From positions 1 through 64,000 of the forward strand of contig JAFURY010000094.1 in NCBI GenBank assembly GCA_017480795.1: 64,000 bases of DNA, given 5' to 3'. Shown piece by piece: positions 55,138 through 64,000 of this stretch. The position numbers and the translations under genes are program-made. Position 1 is the stretch's first letter; every line of letters begins with the position of its first letter. The DNA is from Succinivibrionaceae bacterium (GTDB taxonomy: Bacteria; Pseudomonadota; Gammaproteobacteria; Enterobacterales; Succinivibrionaceae). The notes beneath the pieces are model-generated. The model searched no databases. It was not told the origin of the DNA and worked only from the letters and a program-made list of their open reading frames with translations.

Positions 55138-56138
55138 ACCCCCTCAATAACCACGGCCTGCCGGGCCATGTTCACCGAGTGCAGCACGTTCTCCGACCAT
55201 TCCCGAAGCATGGCCGCATAGGTGGCGATTTCTTCCCGTTCGCCGTCGCTCATGGTCAGCAGCCGGTCGGAGTGGGGGACGTACCCCACCGCACCAATGA
55301 ACGTCCGGGCGGCCAGCCCCACCGCGTCGGCGGTCAAATCCTCCCGCCCCGGCAGCTCGCCCCGCGCCGCCTGCGTCCGCATGTCCAGCAGCTCGGCCTG
55401 GGCCTTTTCACGTTCCTGGGCCTGGTATTCGGCCATCTGCTCCGCGTCCCGCAGCTGGGCGGTCAGGCGGTCAATTTCTGCCTGGGCCTCCGCGCTGATG
55501 CCCTTTGCCTTCGGCGGGTTGTCCAGGGCGTCCTGGAGGGCCTGCCGGGCCTTTTCTGTTTCGCGTTGCGCCGCAAGCACCTTGTCGGCATATCGCGCCG
55601 ACCGTTCCTTGGCCTGCTTTTCTGCCTCCCGCGCCTTTTCCAAATCGCGCTTCAGGTCGTCGCGCTCCCGGGTGACGTCCACCCGCTCCCGGTAAATGCG
55701 CTTGTTGATCTCCAGGGCAGTGTCCCGTTCCCGCGTGACGCGGCTCTCCGTGTTCCTTTCTTCGTCCAGGCTGGCCTTCATCGCTTCGATGGTCTCGTTC
55801 AATTCCCGCAGGCTCTGGTTTTCCTCCACGGCCCGCTCGGCCACCGCTTCCCGCTGCGGCTCCGGCAGGGCCAGAATCGCCGTGATCTTGCTGATAGGCA
55901 GCTTGGCCATGGCGCTGTCCGGGCTCACTTCCCGCGCCGCTTTCATGAGGCGCTGGGCGTTGCGCTCGCTCATGCCCGTCATGCGCTGCACCCATTCCTC
56001 CCACTGGCCGTGGGGGACGAGGCCGCTGTCCTTCGCTTCGATGAGGCAGCGCCCCACCTCCAGGATGTTTGCATAGGCTCCCTGAATGTGGAAGCTGATG
56101 CGCCGCTCGATGTTCGCCAACGTGGTCATTTCGTTCAT
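55134..56138 (-). CDS. DUF3102-like coiled-coil protein (second copy)
   Basis: Identical to 14048-15052. Confidence 0.72.
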   Translation of the reverse strand: MNEMTTLANIERRISFHIQGAYANILEVGRCLIEAKDSGLVPHGQWEEWVQRMTGMSERNAQRLMKAAREVSPDSAMAKLPISKITAILALPEPQREAVAERAVEENQSLRELNETIEAMKASLDEERNTESRVTRERDTALEINKRIYRERVDVTRERDDLKRDLEKAREAEKQAKERSARYADKVLAAQRETEKARQALQDALDNPPKAKGISAEAQAEIDRLTAQLRDAEQMAEYQAQEREKAQAELLDMRTQAARGELPGREDLTADAVGLAARTFIGAVGYVPHSDRLLTMSDGEREEIATYAAMLREWSENVLHSVNMARQAVVIEGV

Positions 56139-56347
56139 GACTTGGGTCGCCTCCCTTTATTGATGTCGATGAGTTCACACCCGCAGCCGTTCCGGCAGCA
56201 GATGGCCTTGTAATACTGGTTGACTTCCCAGGCGCTTTTGAATCCCTTGCGGCCCATGGCGCAGTCGATCCAGTAGCCGCCCTGGTAGCCCGTCCTCGCC
56301 TTGAAGTGTGGGCAGTTGGACGTCAGCCCGTCCTTGTGCTGTTTCAC
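56135..56347 (-). CDS. 70-residue Cys-rich protein (second copy)
   Basis: Identical to 15049-15261. Confidence 0.65.
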   Translation of the reverse strand: MKQHKDGLTSNCPHFKARTGYQGGYWIDCAMGRKGFKSAWEVNQYYKAICCRNGCGCELIDINKGRRPKS

Positions 56348-56359
56348 CGTCTCGCCCCC

Positions 56360-56911
56360 TTATGTGTCGTCCGCCCAGCGGTAACTGATGCCCCATGGCA
56401 GCGGGAGGGTCGGCTCCCGGTTGCAGTGGCGGTATATCGTCTTTTTCGCCAGCCCGGAGGCCCGGCACGCCGCCGCGATGGTGGGGTAGATGTCTATCGG
56501 CTGGCCGTCCCGGTCGACCTTGACCACGGCCCGCCGTCGGCAGATGGGCCTTATTGCGCCGCTCTCGCGCTTGGTCATGATGACCAGGTTGCGCAGGCTG
56601 TTGTCGCTGTGAAGGCCGTTCCGGTGAACCGCCACAGCATCGCCCTGCATCCGTTCCGGGCAGAAGGCCAGGGCCACCAGTCGCAGCACCGTGCTTTGGG
56701 TTCGCTGCCCGTCTTTGTAAAGATTGACAACGCAGTTCTTTTGCCCGTACCCCCTGCCAGTCACGATCTTGACCGTGTGCCATTTCCGGCTCCGGGCATA
56801 CCATCGCCGCACTCGCCCGTTGCTGCTGACCTGGTACAGCCCCTCATAACCGGGCACGTCCCGCCACCGTTCCGGGGCGTCCGGTTCCCTTTTCAGTCCA
56901 TGTATTCTCAA
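56360..56911 (-). CDS. NUMOD4-HNH endonuclease (second copy)
   Basis: Identical to 15274-15825. Confidence 0.85.
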   Translation of the reverse strand: MRIHGLKREPDAPERWRDVPGYEGLYQVSSNGRVRRWYARSRKWHTVKIVTGRGYGQKNCVVNLYKDGQRTQSTVLRLVALAFCPERMQGDAVAVHRNGLHSDNSLRNLVIMTKRESGAIRPICRRRAVVKVDRDGQPIDIYPTIAAACRASGLAKKTIYRHCNREPTLPLPWGISYRWADDT

Positions 56912-56925
56912 TGCCTCGCCCCCTC

Positions 56926-56949
56926 AAAAGCGCCAACGTTGGCGCTTTT
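56926..56949. promoter_or_regulatory. 24-bp palindrome (second copy of 15840-15863)
   Basis: Unchanged, upstream of the NUMOD4-HNH gene. Confidence 0.9.
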
Positions 56950-56951
56950 CG

Positions 56952-59789
56952 TCAGAATGGGTTGTCCGGGTCGTTGACTTCCTTGAAGCCGTCCATGTCC
57001 ATTTTCATCTGCTCGGTTTCGGCCTTTGGCCCGTCCATAATGCCGCGCGGGATCCAGAGCAGGCGCTGGGATTTCCCGTCCACCTTTTTGACTCGCGTCG
57101 GCGTGTCGTCGCCCACGTCCGGCGGCAGCTTCAATATGCCGTCTGTCCGCAGGTGCTTGTAAAGGGCCTTGAGGCTCACGGGAAACTCGGTGCCCTGCTC
57201 CCGGCATAGCTTTGAAACGCAGCCGAAGGCCACCTTGGGCAGCAGATAATAATAGTCGTTGTCGTAATAGCCGACCATATCCACGCCGGGCTTTTTGCCC
57301 TTGGCCTCCTCCGCGCCGGTCAGGTCTTTCATCATGATGCTGCCGCTGGCCAGCAGCTCGACCATGCTGTCCAGGAAGATGCGGGTGGGCTTTTCGTCGT
57401 CCATGCTCCGGGCCTGCTGCTTGCTGGTCGCGGTCAGCACGTGGTGGGCGTGCTCCAGCATGGCTTTCACTTCCTCGTGGGTGTATAAGCCGATATTCCG
57501 AAAATAGTCCAGCATCATTGCGTAGCCGATCATGATGCAGGCCACGGTCTCCGGGGCGCGGCCCTCCATGCCATTGGCCTCGATGCACATTTGCCGGAAA
57601 TGGAGAAACATCCCGTGCAGCCTGTCCGGCAGGGTGTCGGTCTGTGCCTGGAGCCATTTGATATAGCCCAGCATGGCTTTTTGAAGGTAGCCCTTTCGCG
57701 CCGCTTCCTGCAAGTCGGTCAAATCCTTGCCCACTTCTATATCCCCCCTCTCCACATCGACGATGAAATAACGCGCCAGGCCGCTCTGGCCAACGGCGGG
57801 CAAGTCCTCGCCGGTGATAATGGCCACGCTGCGCGGCGGGTCGGTTGATTTGATGGTGCTGTCCGCGTTCAGTCGTCCACGGGCCACGCCATCGCCGAAG
57901 GCGCGGGACAGCGCCTGGGCGGTTGCCGCCATCTGCTTCTTTTCCTGGATGCTGCTCACCGGGTGGTAATCATCCACCAGCAGCGGCATATCCTTGACCA
58001 GAAACGCCTTTTTCTGGATGTTCCGGCTGGTGTCGTTGAAGCTGGCGGGCGGGTTTTTCGCGTGGAAGTTTCCGAAGTGGCTCATGGCAAGGGACGCTGC
58101 TGTGGTCTTGCGGGTCTGCGTCTGTCCGTAGAGGAAGAGGCCGAAGGCGGGCACGACGTCCCTTTGCGTCATAAATTCCCGCAGCGGGGCCAGGTAGGTG
58201 GTGCCCAGCAGGGCCACCCCGATCTCCTCTTTCATGACGTATTGGAGGTTCATGCTTTTCTCCACCGCGTCCAGGAAGGTGATCTTGTCGAAGCCCTCCG
58301 CGCCGCTGCCGTCCAGCCGGTAGCCCTTCAGCGCGTCGCCCATGTCCACGGTCACGCCTTCCAGCCCTACGGCCCCGCCGTGGTAAAGGTAGCACCATTT
58401 CCCGCCGATGCGCCGCCAGCCCGTGTGGTTGTATTCGGTCACGCGCTTGGCCGTCATCTGGCCCACCTTTTTGACCGCCCAGGCCACCTTATCCTTTGTG
58501 GCCGTGCCGGGGGCCAGGCTCGCGCTGAATCCCCACTTGCCGGTCACCCAGTTCATGGCGTCCAGTTCCTTGGCGCTGATGACCGCCCTGGGCAGCTTGC
58601 GCCCGTTGCAGTCCCAGCCGTCCAACACAAACCACATGGAAGTGTTCACGCCGTCGTCGCGGGTCAGCTCCATGCGGGGGATGACCACAAAGTCGGTCAG
58701 CGCCTTGGTGGTGTCCTGGTTGATTTGGGAAATGCACCCGTTCACCACTCCGTAGCCGGTCACCCGGCTGTAGAGGGCGTTGGCCTGTTCCATGGGGGTC
58801 AGCCAGAAAGGCACCGAGCCGGGATCGAAGTCCCGCGTGGCGGCCACCTGCCGGGCCAGCGCCTCCATGGCTGCCTGGTCGCCCATGATCTCCACCATGT
58901 CGCTGATGTCGCCCTTGGCGGGGATCTCCGGGCAGGCTTCCTTGATGTCCACCAGCCGCACCCGCTTGGCGAGGGGCTTGGTTTTGAGCGCCACGTCCAG
59001 CGCGTGGTTCTGGCCGGTGAAGTCGTTCTCCTTCACGTCACAGTCCGGCAGGATGATGACGTCCGCGCCCGCCAGCAGCAGCGAGTAGCTGTCGCGCCAT
59101 TTGCCCGCGCCGCCGGGATTGCAGGTCGCCACGTGCCCCAGGCGCATTAGGGTCTCGACGTCCTTCTCGCCTTCCACCACATACACCGGGCGGCCCTCCT
59201 GGATGGCGGCCTTCAGCTCCGGCATTTTGTAGAGCGTGTTGTCTCGCAGCTCGTCGGACACGCTCATCACGTAGCCCTGCTTGTTCGCCTTCGGGTTTGC
59301 CGGGTCGTAATGCCGCTGCCGAAAGGTCTTGCTCCGCTTGCCGTCCTTATACACGGGGTAGCGCACCACCTGGAAGAGCTCCTTCCCGTCCGCGCCGGTA
59401 TAGCTGTACACCGCGTCCGGGTGTGCCCAGTCGATCTTGGCTTCCTCCGTCGGCTTCTCCGCAGGCTTCTCCGCTGCCGGTTTGGTCTGCGGCTTCGGGG
59501 CTGGCTTCTTCTTTTCCGCGCCCTTCTTCCATTTGCCGCCCGCCTTTGGTGGGTCGGGGTCGATGATAAGGTCGACGGGCTTTAATCCGACCTGTGCCAG
59601 AATGGAGTCGTTGGAGCAGCCCGCATGGCAGCAGAGGAAAATGCGCAGGCGTCCGTCCGTTCCGGGCTTCACGCGGGCAGTCAGGCTGGCGGTCTTGTCG
59701 TCGTGACAAGGGCAGCGCATCGTGTATTCCCCGGCTTTATTCGGCCCGGACACGTGGTCGAATCGCTGGTTAAATTCCCTTATGTCCAT
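56952..59789 (-). CDS. Primase-helicase (second copy)
   Basis: Identical to 15866-18703. Confidence 0.88.
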   Translation of the reverse strand: MDIREFNQRFDHVSGPNKAGEYTMRCPCHDDKTASLTARVKPGTDGRLRIFLCCHAGCSNDSILAQVGLKPVDLIIDPDPPKAGGKWKKGAEKKKPAPKPQTKPAAEKPAEKPTEEAKIDWAHPDAVYSYTGADGKELFQVVRYPVYKDGKRSKTFRQRHYDPANPKANKQGYVMSVSDELRDNTLYKMPELKAAIQEGRPVYVVEGEKDVETLMRLGHVATCNPGGAGKWRDSYSLLLAGADVIILPDCDVKENDFTGQNHALDVALKTKPLAKRVRLVDIKEACPEIPAKGDISDMVEIMGDQAAMEALARQVAATRDFDPGSVPFWLTPMEQANALYSRVTGYGVVNGCISQINQDTTKALTDFVVIPRMELTRDDGVNTSMWFVLDGWDCNGRKLPRAVISAKELDAMNWVTGKWGFSASLAPGTATKDKVAWAVKKVGQMTAKRVTEYNHTGWRRIGGKWCYLYHGGAVGLEGVTVDMGDALKGYRLDGSGAEGFDKITFLDAVEKSMNLQYVMKEEIGVALLGTTYLAPLREFMTQRDVVPAFGLFLYGQTQTRKTTAASLAMSHFGNFHAKNPPASFNDTSRNIQKKAFLVKDMPLLVDDYHPVSSIQEKKQMAATAQALSRAFGDGVARGRLNADSTIKSTDPPRSVAIITGEDLPAVGQSGLARYFIVDVERGDIEVGKDLTDLQEAARKGYLQKAMLGYIKWLQAQTDTLPDRLHGMFLHFRQMCIEANGMEGRAPETVACIMIGYAMMLDYFRNIGLYTHEEVKAMLEHAHHVLTATSKQQARSMDDEKPTRIFLDSMVELLASGSIMMKDLTGAEEAKGKKPGVDMVGYYDNDYYYLLPKVAFGCVSKLCREQGTEFPVSLKALYKHLRTDGILKLPPDVGDDTPTRVKKVDGKSQRLLWIPRGIMDGPKAETEQMKMDMDGFKEVNDPDNPF

Positions 59790-59804
59790 AGCGTCGCCCA
59801 CCCT

Positions 59805-60134
59805 TTACCGCTGTTTTTTCATCTGCTTCTTGATGGCCTCGACCACCGCGTCCAGGTCAAAAACGTATTGTTTACCTACCTTGTCGAAGGGCAGCCATCC
59901 CTCGCGGACGCCGCGCCGGATCGCCGACTCGCAAAGCCCCGTCTCCCGCATAACGTCCTGTATGGTCGAACGTTTCACGATGGGCGGCAGGATCTCCCGC
60001 GCCGTGTCCAGGTCAACCAGCGTGCGGCTCCCCAGCATCAGCACTTCCAGCTGGCCGTCGGCGATGGCCCGGCGCACCCGCGTCTCGGATATGCCCAGCT
60101 CCTCGCACACCACCCGCACGGTCTGCAAGTTCAT
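59805..60134 (-). CDS. Tandem-HTH DNA-binding protein (second copy)
   Basis: Identical to 18719-19048. Confidence 0.7.
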   Translation of the reverse strand: MNLQTVRVVCEELGISETRVRRAIADGQLEVLMLGSRTLVDLDTAREILPPIVKRSTIQDVMRETGLCESAIRRGVREGWLPFDKVGKQYVFDLDAVVEAIKKQMKKQR

Positions 60135-60349
60135 TTTGTCACCTCCTTCATGATGTCGATTTTTCCGTAACCGCTAAGGGCTGCTATGATCTCGTCCTTG
60201 GACATATCAGCCGACCATGCTTTAATTAGGATACGCTTCTTTCCGTCCTTCGTGTCGATTACCGGGGCGGCCAGGCCTACGGTCACGCCCTTGGGGTTGG
60301 GGCAATGTCCGCCCCACTTGAGCCCATTCATCATTTCCTGCATGGTCAT
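60131..60349 (-). CDS. 72-residue early protein (second copy)
   Basis: Identical to 19045-19263. Confidence 0.65.
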   Translation of the reverse strand: MTMQEMMNGLKWGGHCPNPKGVTVGLAAPVIDTKDGKKRILIKAWSADMSKDEIIAALSGYGKIDIMKEVTK

Positions 60350-60819
60350 TTCGTTACCTCCTTCACTGCGTCCTCGATTGCCGCGATGCTGTCGTCCATG
60401 ACCCGCCGGAGCGCCACCGCCTTTTCCTTCACCAGCCCCACGGCTTCCAGCTCGCCGCCGGTGATCTTCCCGTCGCTGGCCAGCCGCGCGAAGCGCAGCG
60501 CCATCTCCCGCATGTCGGTGGCCTCGATGGCCCACCGCAGCGCCGCCTGGGTGATGCAGCAGGCGCTGGTGCCGCCGTAATCCGGCAGCAGCGGGCAGTT
60601 CTCCTGGATGTGCTGCCGCTTCAGGTCGTGGTCGCCGTAGGCCTCCACCATCCGCTGCACCACGCCGCAGGGTGGCAACGTCCGTCCGTTTTCGTAGTCG
60701 CTCAATGCGTCCACGCTCACGAACAGCGCCTCGGCGGCCCGTTCCCGGCTCGAATACAGGGGCTCGTCCTGGGCCGCCCGCATCCGCGCGTTTCTGTAGA
60801 TGTTGTCGTGTTTTTTCAT
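60346..60819 (-). CDS. XRE-family Cro-like regulator (second copy)
   Basis: Identical to 19260-19733. Confidence 0.75.
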   Translation of the reverse strand: MKKHDNIYRNARMRAAQDEPLYSSRERAAEALFVSVDALSDYENGRTLPPCGVVQRMVEAYGDHDLKRQHIQENCPLLPDYGGTSACCITQAALRWAIEATDMREMALRFARLASDGKITGGELEAVGLVKEKAVALRRVMDDSIAAIEDAVKEVTK

Positions 60820-60885
60820 GCCCTTCCCTCCAATAAGGGTATAAACCCTGTTTTTTCGCCCATTTCCATGGTTTATTTCCCTTGA

Positions 60886-60905
60886 ATGTATCGTGCGCAA
60901 TACAT
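60886..60905. promoter_or_regulatory. Candidate operator (second copy of 19800-19819)
   Basis: Same ATGTATCG/CAATACAT inverted repeat. Confidence 0.55.
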
Positions 60906-60926
60906 ATAATGTGTTTAGTGTCTATC

Positions 60927-60954
60927 ATTGTACGGTTTTTTTTTTTTTTGTCAA
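60927..60954 (-). promoter_or_regulatory. Leftward early promoter with 16-bp spacer (second copy)
   Basis: TTGACA (60949-60954) and TACAAT (60927-60932) are unchanged, but the T run is 14 long (60936-60949), so the spacer is 16 bp instead of the 17 bp at 19841-19869. Confidence 0.75.
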
Positions 60955-60966
60955 TACGTAAATGTG

Positions 60967-60981
60967 ATTGTTCTCGACAAT
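60967..60981. promoter_or_regulatory. Candidate operator (second copy of 19882-19896)
   Basis: Same ATTGT/ACAAT inverted repeat. Confidence 0.5.
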
Positions 60982-60992
60982 ATCACAGCATT

Positions 60993-61021
60993 GTAACAAA
61001 TAAAACAGGATATGCTAAAAT
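60993..61021 (+). promoter_or_regulatory. Repressor promoter (second copy)
   Basis: Same as 19908-19936. Confidence 0.5.
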
Positions 61022-61049
61022 AATAAAATATGAGGGGGTGAAATTCGGA

Positions 61050-61571
61050 ATGTTCTACACGGGAAGTAGACTTGAACAGCTAAGAAAAGAGAAAAATCTG
61101 AATCAATCCGTCGTCGCGGATGAACTTCATATGTCCCGCAGCACGTTGTCCGGCTATGAAAAGGGCAAAATGCCCAGCATAGACCACGCGCTCGCCCTGG
61201 CGAACTATTACCATGTGTCGCTGGACTACATCACCGGCCTGTCCTCCGAGCGCAGCATGAACGCCAGCGCTCTAATATCGTCCTTTATAACCCTCGGCAA
61301 TCTCGCCGGGGCCTCCGCGCCAACGGCCAGTGACGTCAGCTCGTTGGTGGACGCCGCCATCATGTATATGTGCCAGGGCAAGCCCTGCGGAGAGCAGCCC
61401 CTCACGGCCTGGCGGGATTTCATGCGGCAGCTGACGGCCTGCCTCTCCGCTGCCACCCAGGGGGATGCCGCGAAGCTGGCCGACGCCGCCAACGCCGCCA
61501 CCATCGCCGCCCTGGACGTCACCAAGATGCCCGCACGACTGCTCGAAAACAAAGGAGGCGCTTCAAGATGA
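61050..61571 (+). CDS. CI-like repressor (second copy)
   Basis: Identical to 19965-20486. Confidence 0.85.
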   Translation: MFYTGSRLEQLRKEKNLNQSVVADELHMSRSTLSGYEKGKMPSIDHALALANYYHVSLDYITGLSSERSMNASALISSFITLGNLAGASAPTASDVSSLVDAAIMYMCQGKPCGEQPLTAWRDFMRQLTACLSAATQGDAAKLADAANAATIAALDVTKMPARLLENKGGASR

Positions 61572-61888
61572 AAAGGAAACTGCTGGGCGTGGTTTTCTTT
61601 GTGGTTGCCATCGCCGTTATGCTGGCCAGCGCAAATGCCGGTGGAGCCAATAATGCTGGTGCAGGCGTTATAGGTATCGTGCTCATTGTGCTGGGCCTGC
61701 GCCAATTCGACGTCCTCAATTCTAAAAACGCTTCGGTGTGGGTTGTGCCGAATGGTGACACATACCACAGGAAGCGGCGCTGCCCGCACATCAAGGGTAA
61801 AGGCGTTGTAAAAATGCCGAAGCCTGAAGCGCTGGGAAAAGGCTGTAAACCATGCCGCACCTGCTACCCATACGCGGGCAGGGGGTGA
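61568..61888 (+). CDS. Membrane/Cys-motif protein (second copy)
   Basis: Identical to 20483-20803. Confidence 0.7.
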   Translation: MKRKLLGVVFFVVAIAVMLASANAGGANNAGAGVIGIVLIVLGLRQFDVLNSKNASVWVVPNGDTYHRKRRCPHIKGKGVVKMPKPEALGKGCKPCRTCYPYAGRG

Positions 61889-62017
61889 CCGGTCACAGAA
61901 AAACGCGGGGCCGGTCACAGTTGAACGGCCCCGGTCTCAGTTGCGCTGTGACCATGAAAACGCCTGGTAATGCGGGCGTTTTCGGTATTTTTGGGCGTCG
62001 GTCACAGTTGTCACAGG
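61889..62017. repeat. GGTCACAG repeat cluster (second copy)
   Basis: Same as 20804-20932. Confidence 0.65.
61957..61982. terminator. Terminator after repressor operon (second copy)
   Basis: Same as 20872-20897. Confidence 0.75.
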
Positions 62018-62067
62018 AAAAATGAATATATACCCCATATATTTATATTTGGAAGGAAGTATTCTAA

Positions 62068-63405
62068 ATGGGCACAATAGAAAAGAGGGGTAAAAACAGC
62101 TGGCGTGTGGGCGTCCAGGTGTTTGATTTGTTCAAGGGTTGGCAATGGGTGAGAAAGACCATCCGCATGGATCCCGGCTTGTCCCAGGAAAAGCAGCGCG
62201 AGAAAGCCCAGGAGGCCCTGAACATACTTATGGAGGAAGTGGGGGCAAACCGGGAGCAGCCCGGCGACCTGGGGCACACCGTGCGCACCTGGTCGGACAT
62301 ATGGATGGAGCAGCACGTCAAGCCGAATTGTTCGCCGGTCACCTATGGCAATTACCGCTTCCTGCTGGACAGCCGTATCCTCCCGCTGCTGGGGGACGTG
62401 CCCCTGGTGCTGCTCACCCCCATGAAGCTCACCGAATGGCTCAACGCCGTCCGGGACGCGCCGCGCCTGTCCACCCGCCTGGAGGAAGAGGAGCTGGCCC
62501 GGCCCCGCGCCCCGTCGCAAAAGCTCACCACGGAAAAGCAGCAGGCAAAGCCCCTCAGTAACAAAACCGTGCTGCATTATTACACCTGCATGGAGTCCAT
62601 GTTGTCGGCAGCCGTCCGGCTGGAATACCTGGATCGCAATCCCATGGAGCGGGTCACGCGCCCGAAGGTCAGAAAGCCAAAGGTCAAAGTGCTGTCGGAG
62701 GAGCGTGCCGTGGAGCTGCTCCGCTGCCTGGCCGATGAGCCGAACATGTGCTATCGTTCAGCCGTGCTGCTGGCCCTGTTGTGCGGCCTGCGCCTGGGGG
62801 AAGTGGGGGAGCTGAAGCTGTCCGACGTGGACTTCGATAAATGGACGATTGACATTAGTCGGGCGCTGAAGTATTCACCCCGCGCGGGGAATTACGTCGC
62901 GGAGCCGAAAACCGAATCCAGCGAGCGCCTCATATCGCTGCCCATGGGGATGATGGTCGTGCTGGAGGAGACAAAGAAATACCAGGAAGAGTGCCAGCAG
63001 CTGGTGCCGCACTTGTGGAAGGGCGAGGGCTGGATCGTCCACGGCTGGGATGGGCGGCAGCTCCACCACGACACGCCATCGAAGTGGTTTCGGAAATTTG
63101 CCGACGCCCACGGCTTCCAGGGCGTGCGCTTTCACGATCTCAGGCACACCCACGCCTCCATCCTGCTGGGCAATAATATGGACGTGGTGGCCGTCGCGGG
63201 CCGCATGGGCCACGGGGATCCCACCACCACGCTGCGGGTCTATGCCCACGCGCTGGAGCGCCGCGACCGCGAAGCCGCCCGCACCCTCGACCGGCTCTTC
63301 GGTGACATCGCCATGCCGTCCCGGCCAGAGCTTCAGCTCACCCGCAAGGGCCAGCCCGCTGCCGACGATGCCCCCGCCCAGGATGATGAAGCCCCGGTAA
63401 AGTGA
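62068..63405 (+). CDS. int: Tyrosine integrase (second copy)
   Basis: Identical to 20983-22320. Confidence 0.95.
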   Translation: MGTIEKRGKNSWRVGVQVFDLFKGWQWVRKTIRMDPGLSQEKQREKAQEALNILMEEVGANREQPGDLGHTVRTWSDIWMEQHVKPNCSPVTYGNYRFLLDSRILPLLGDVPLVLLTPMKLTEWLNAVRDAPRLSTRLEEEELARPRAPSQKLTTEKQQAKPLSNKTVLHYYTCMESMLSAAVRLEYLDRNPMERVTRPKVRKPKVKVLSEERAVELLRCLADEPNMCYRSAVLLALLCGLRLGEVGELKLSDVDFDKWTIDISRALKYSPRAGNYVAEPKTESSERLISLPMGMMVVLEETKKYQEECQQLVPHLWKGEGWIVHGWDGRQLHHDTPSKWFRKFADAHGFQGVRFHDLRHTHASILLGNNMDVVAVAGRMGHGDPTTTLRVYAHALERRDREAARTLDRLFGDIAMPSRPELQLTRKGQPAADDAPAQDDEAPVK

Positions 63406-63460
63406 TAGGGACATTCATGTCCCTATCAATTAACGCGCAGACAACAGCCTGCGCGTTTTT
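63403..63460 (+). terminator. Integrase terminator hairpins (second copy)
   Basis: Same as 22318-22375. Confidence 0.85.
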
Positions 63461-63475
63461 CACCCATTTTCCAAA

Positions 63476-63512
63476 GTTTCCCCCAATTTTCCCCGCCTTC
63501 CCCCAATTTTCC
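63476..63512. repeat. Left arm-site pair (second copy)
   Basis: Same as 22391-22427. Confidence 0.6.
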
Positions 63513-63531
63513 ACCCTCAAAGGGCAAAAGA

Positions 63532-63566
63532 AAAAGCCCTGAAAACTCAATGTTTTCAAGGCTTTT
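63532..63566 (-). terminator. tRNA-Pro terminator hairpin (second copy)
   Basis: Same as 22447-22481. Confidence 0.75.
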
Positions 63567-63567
63567 G

Positions 63568-63612
63568 TGGTCGAGGTGACAGGATTTGAACCTGCGACCT
63601 TTTGGTCCCGAA
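63568..63612 (-). other. attP: attP core, 3' half of tRNA-Pro(CGG) (second copy)
   Basis: Same as 22483-22527 with the same phage sequence on both sides, so it is attP or a phage-phage joint and not attL/attR against chromosome. Confidence 0.85.
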
Positions 63613-63653
63613 GGCCCTTCGATTTGAAAAGGCCACAAAACCGTCCCGAAGGC

Positions 63654-63675
63654 TGCATAAATTACTATTTATGCA
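63654..63675. repeat. Inverted repeat near attP (second copy)
   Basis: Same as 22569-22590. Confidence 0.5.
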
Positions 63676-63730
63676 ACGTCAAATCCGCGCCAAAATCGCA
63701 CGTTTTCGCATATTTCAATATTCCCCCGAT

Positions 63731-63758
63731 GTTTCCCCCAATTTCTTCCCCCAATTCC
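63731..63758. repeat. Right arm-site pair (second copy)
   Basis: Same as 22646-22673. Confidence 0.6.
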
Positions 63759-63810
63759 CTGTCAATTCATTATCTCCCCGGTTCTGTATATATTATATAT
63801 GTTTTCTTTT

Positions 63811-63926
63811 CTGTAACTAATGTAACTACTGTAAAAGGGGGTGTTCTATCCTTATTATAGGGGAATCGCCATTTTGTTACACTGGTTACAGTTGATACAG
63901 TTCAATTCTCAAAGGCTAACTGTAAC
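63811..63926. repeat. TGTAAC-type repeats (second copy)
   Basis: Same as 22726-22841; the window ends shortly after, in the GC-rich block. Confidence 0.55.
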
Positions 63927-64000
63927 GGTATCTCAAGCCCCCCTCGATTTTTCAAACGGCCCGCGCTGGAAGGGGTTGGGATGTCGCCGGTGTGGGTGGG

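Larger units (their letters stand above)
41087..64000. repeat. Second copy of the phage unit (partial)
   Basis: Repeats 1-22915 in the same orientation with one visible 1-nt deletion in a T run (60936-60949). It joins the end of the unique region without a break inside the tail endopeptidase-like gene (39414-41723), as expected for a circular or head-to-tail genome. Confidence 0.97.

Overview
This 64 kb window holds one temperate siphovirus (HK97-type capsid, long-tail module) of about 41,085 bp, read about 1.56 times over. Bases 1-22915 recur at 41087-64000. The only difference I can see is one T in a homopolymer (15 Ts at 19850-19864, 14 Ts at 60936-60949). The window is therefore a circular or concatemeric phage genome, a tandem prophage, or an assembly that ran more than once round a circle. 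No chromosomal gene is visible. The base composition is GC-rich, ribosome binding sites are of the GGAGG type, and protein families (phi13-like tail protein, ArpU-like late regulator, CHAP/SH3 endolysin, toxin-secretion-type holin) fit a gut Clostridia host. The species is not determinable; Oscillospiraceae-like is my inference. The attachment core is the 3' half of a host tRNA-Pro(CGG).

Layout of one unit. Rightward: CI-like repressor (19965-20486), a membrane/Cys-rich partner (20483-20803), tyrosine integrase (20983-22320), then attP (22391-22841) and a GC-rich structured stretch (to 23473). Leftward from the divergent promoter region (19734-19964): XRE regulator, HTH protein, TOPRIM primase-helicase, NUMOD4-HNH endonuclease, DUF3102-like, ORF6C-like, small Cys-rich proteins, SSB, ArpU-like late activator (11086-11571). 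A late promoter/leader (10800-11085) leads into HNH, TerS, TerL, portal, ClpP-like protease, capsid, connectors, tail tube and the tail chaperone with a -1 frameshift. Then come the distal tail protein, tail endopeptidase-like protein, a 2216-residue receptor-binding protein, a diversity-generating retroelement (variable repeat, template repeat, reverse transcriptase), endolysin and holin.

Beyond the holin lies a cassette bounded by hairpin terminators. An Arc-type ribbon-helix-helix gene (+) and a 41-residue hydrophobic peptide gene (-) diverge from overlapping operators, and a second hydrophobic peptide and a 72-residue helical protein follow. After it come the tape measure gene, out of its normal place between the tail chaperone and distal tail protein, a broken DNA adenine methyltransferase with G11 and G8 tracts, and a MazG-like protein.

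Unusual features: (i) the single difference between the two copies changes the -35/-10 spacer of the putative early lytic promoter from 17 to 16 bp; (ii) five identical 24-bp palindromes each sit 14-21 nt upstream of a start codon; (iii) at least six three-hairpin clusters have constant linkers and stems that change but stay paired, some coding protein C-termini; (iv) the divergent peptide/RHH cassette; (v) the displaced tape measure gene; (vi) an active-looking DGR with 15 of 15 substitutions at template adenines.
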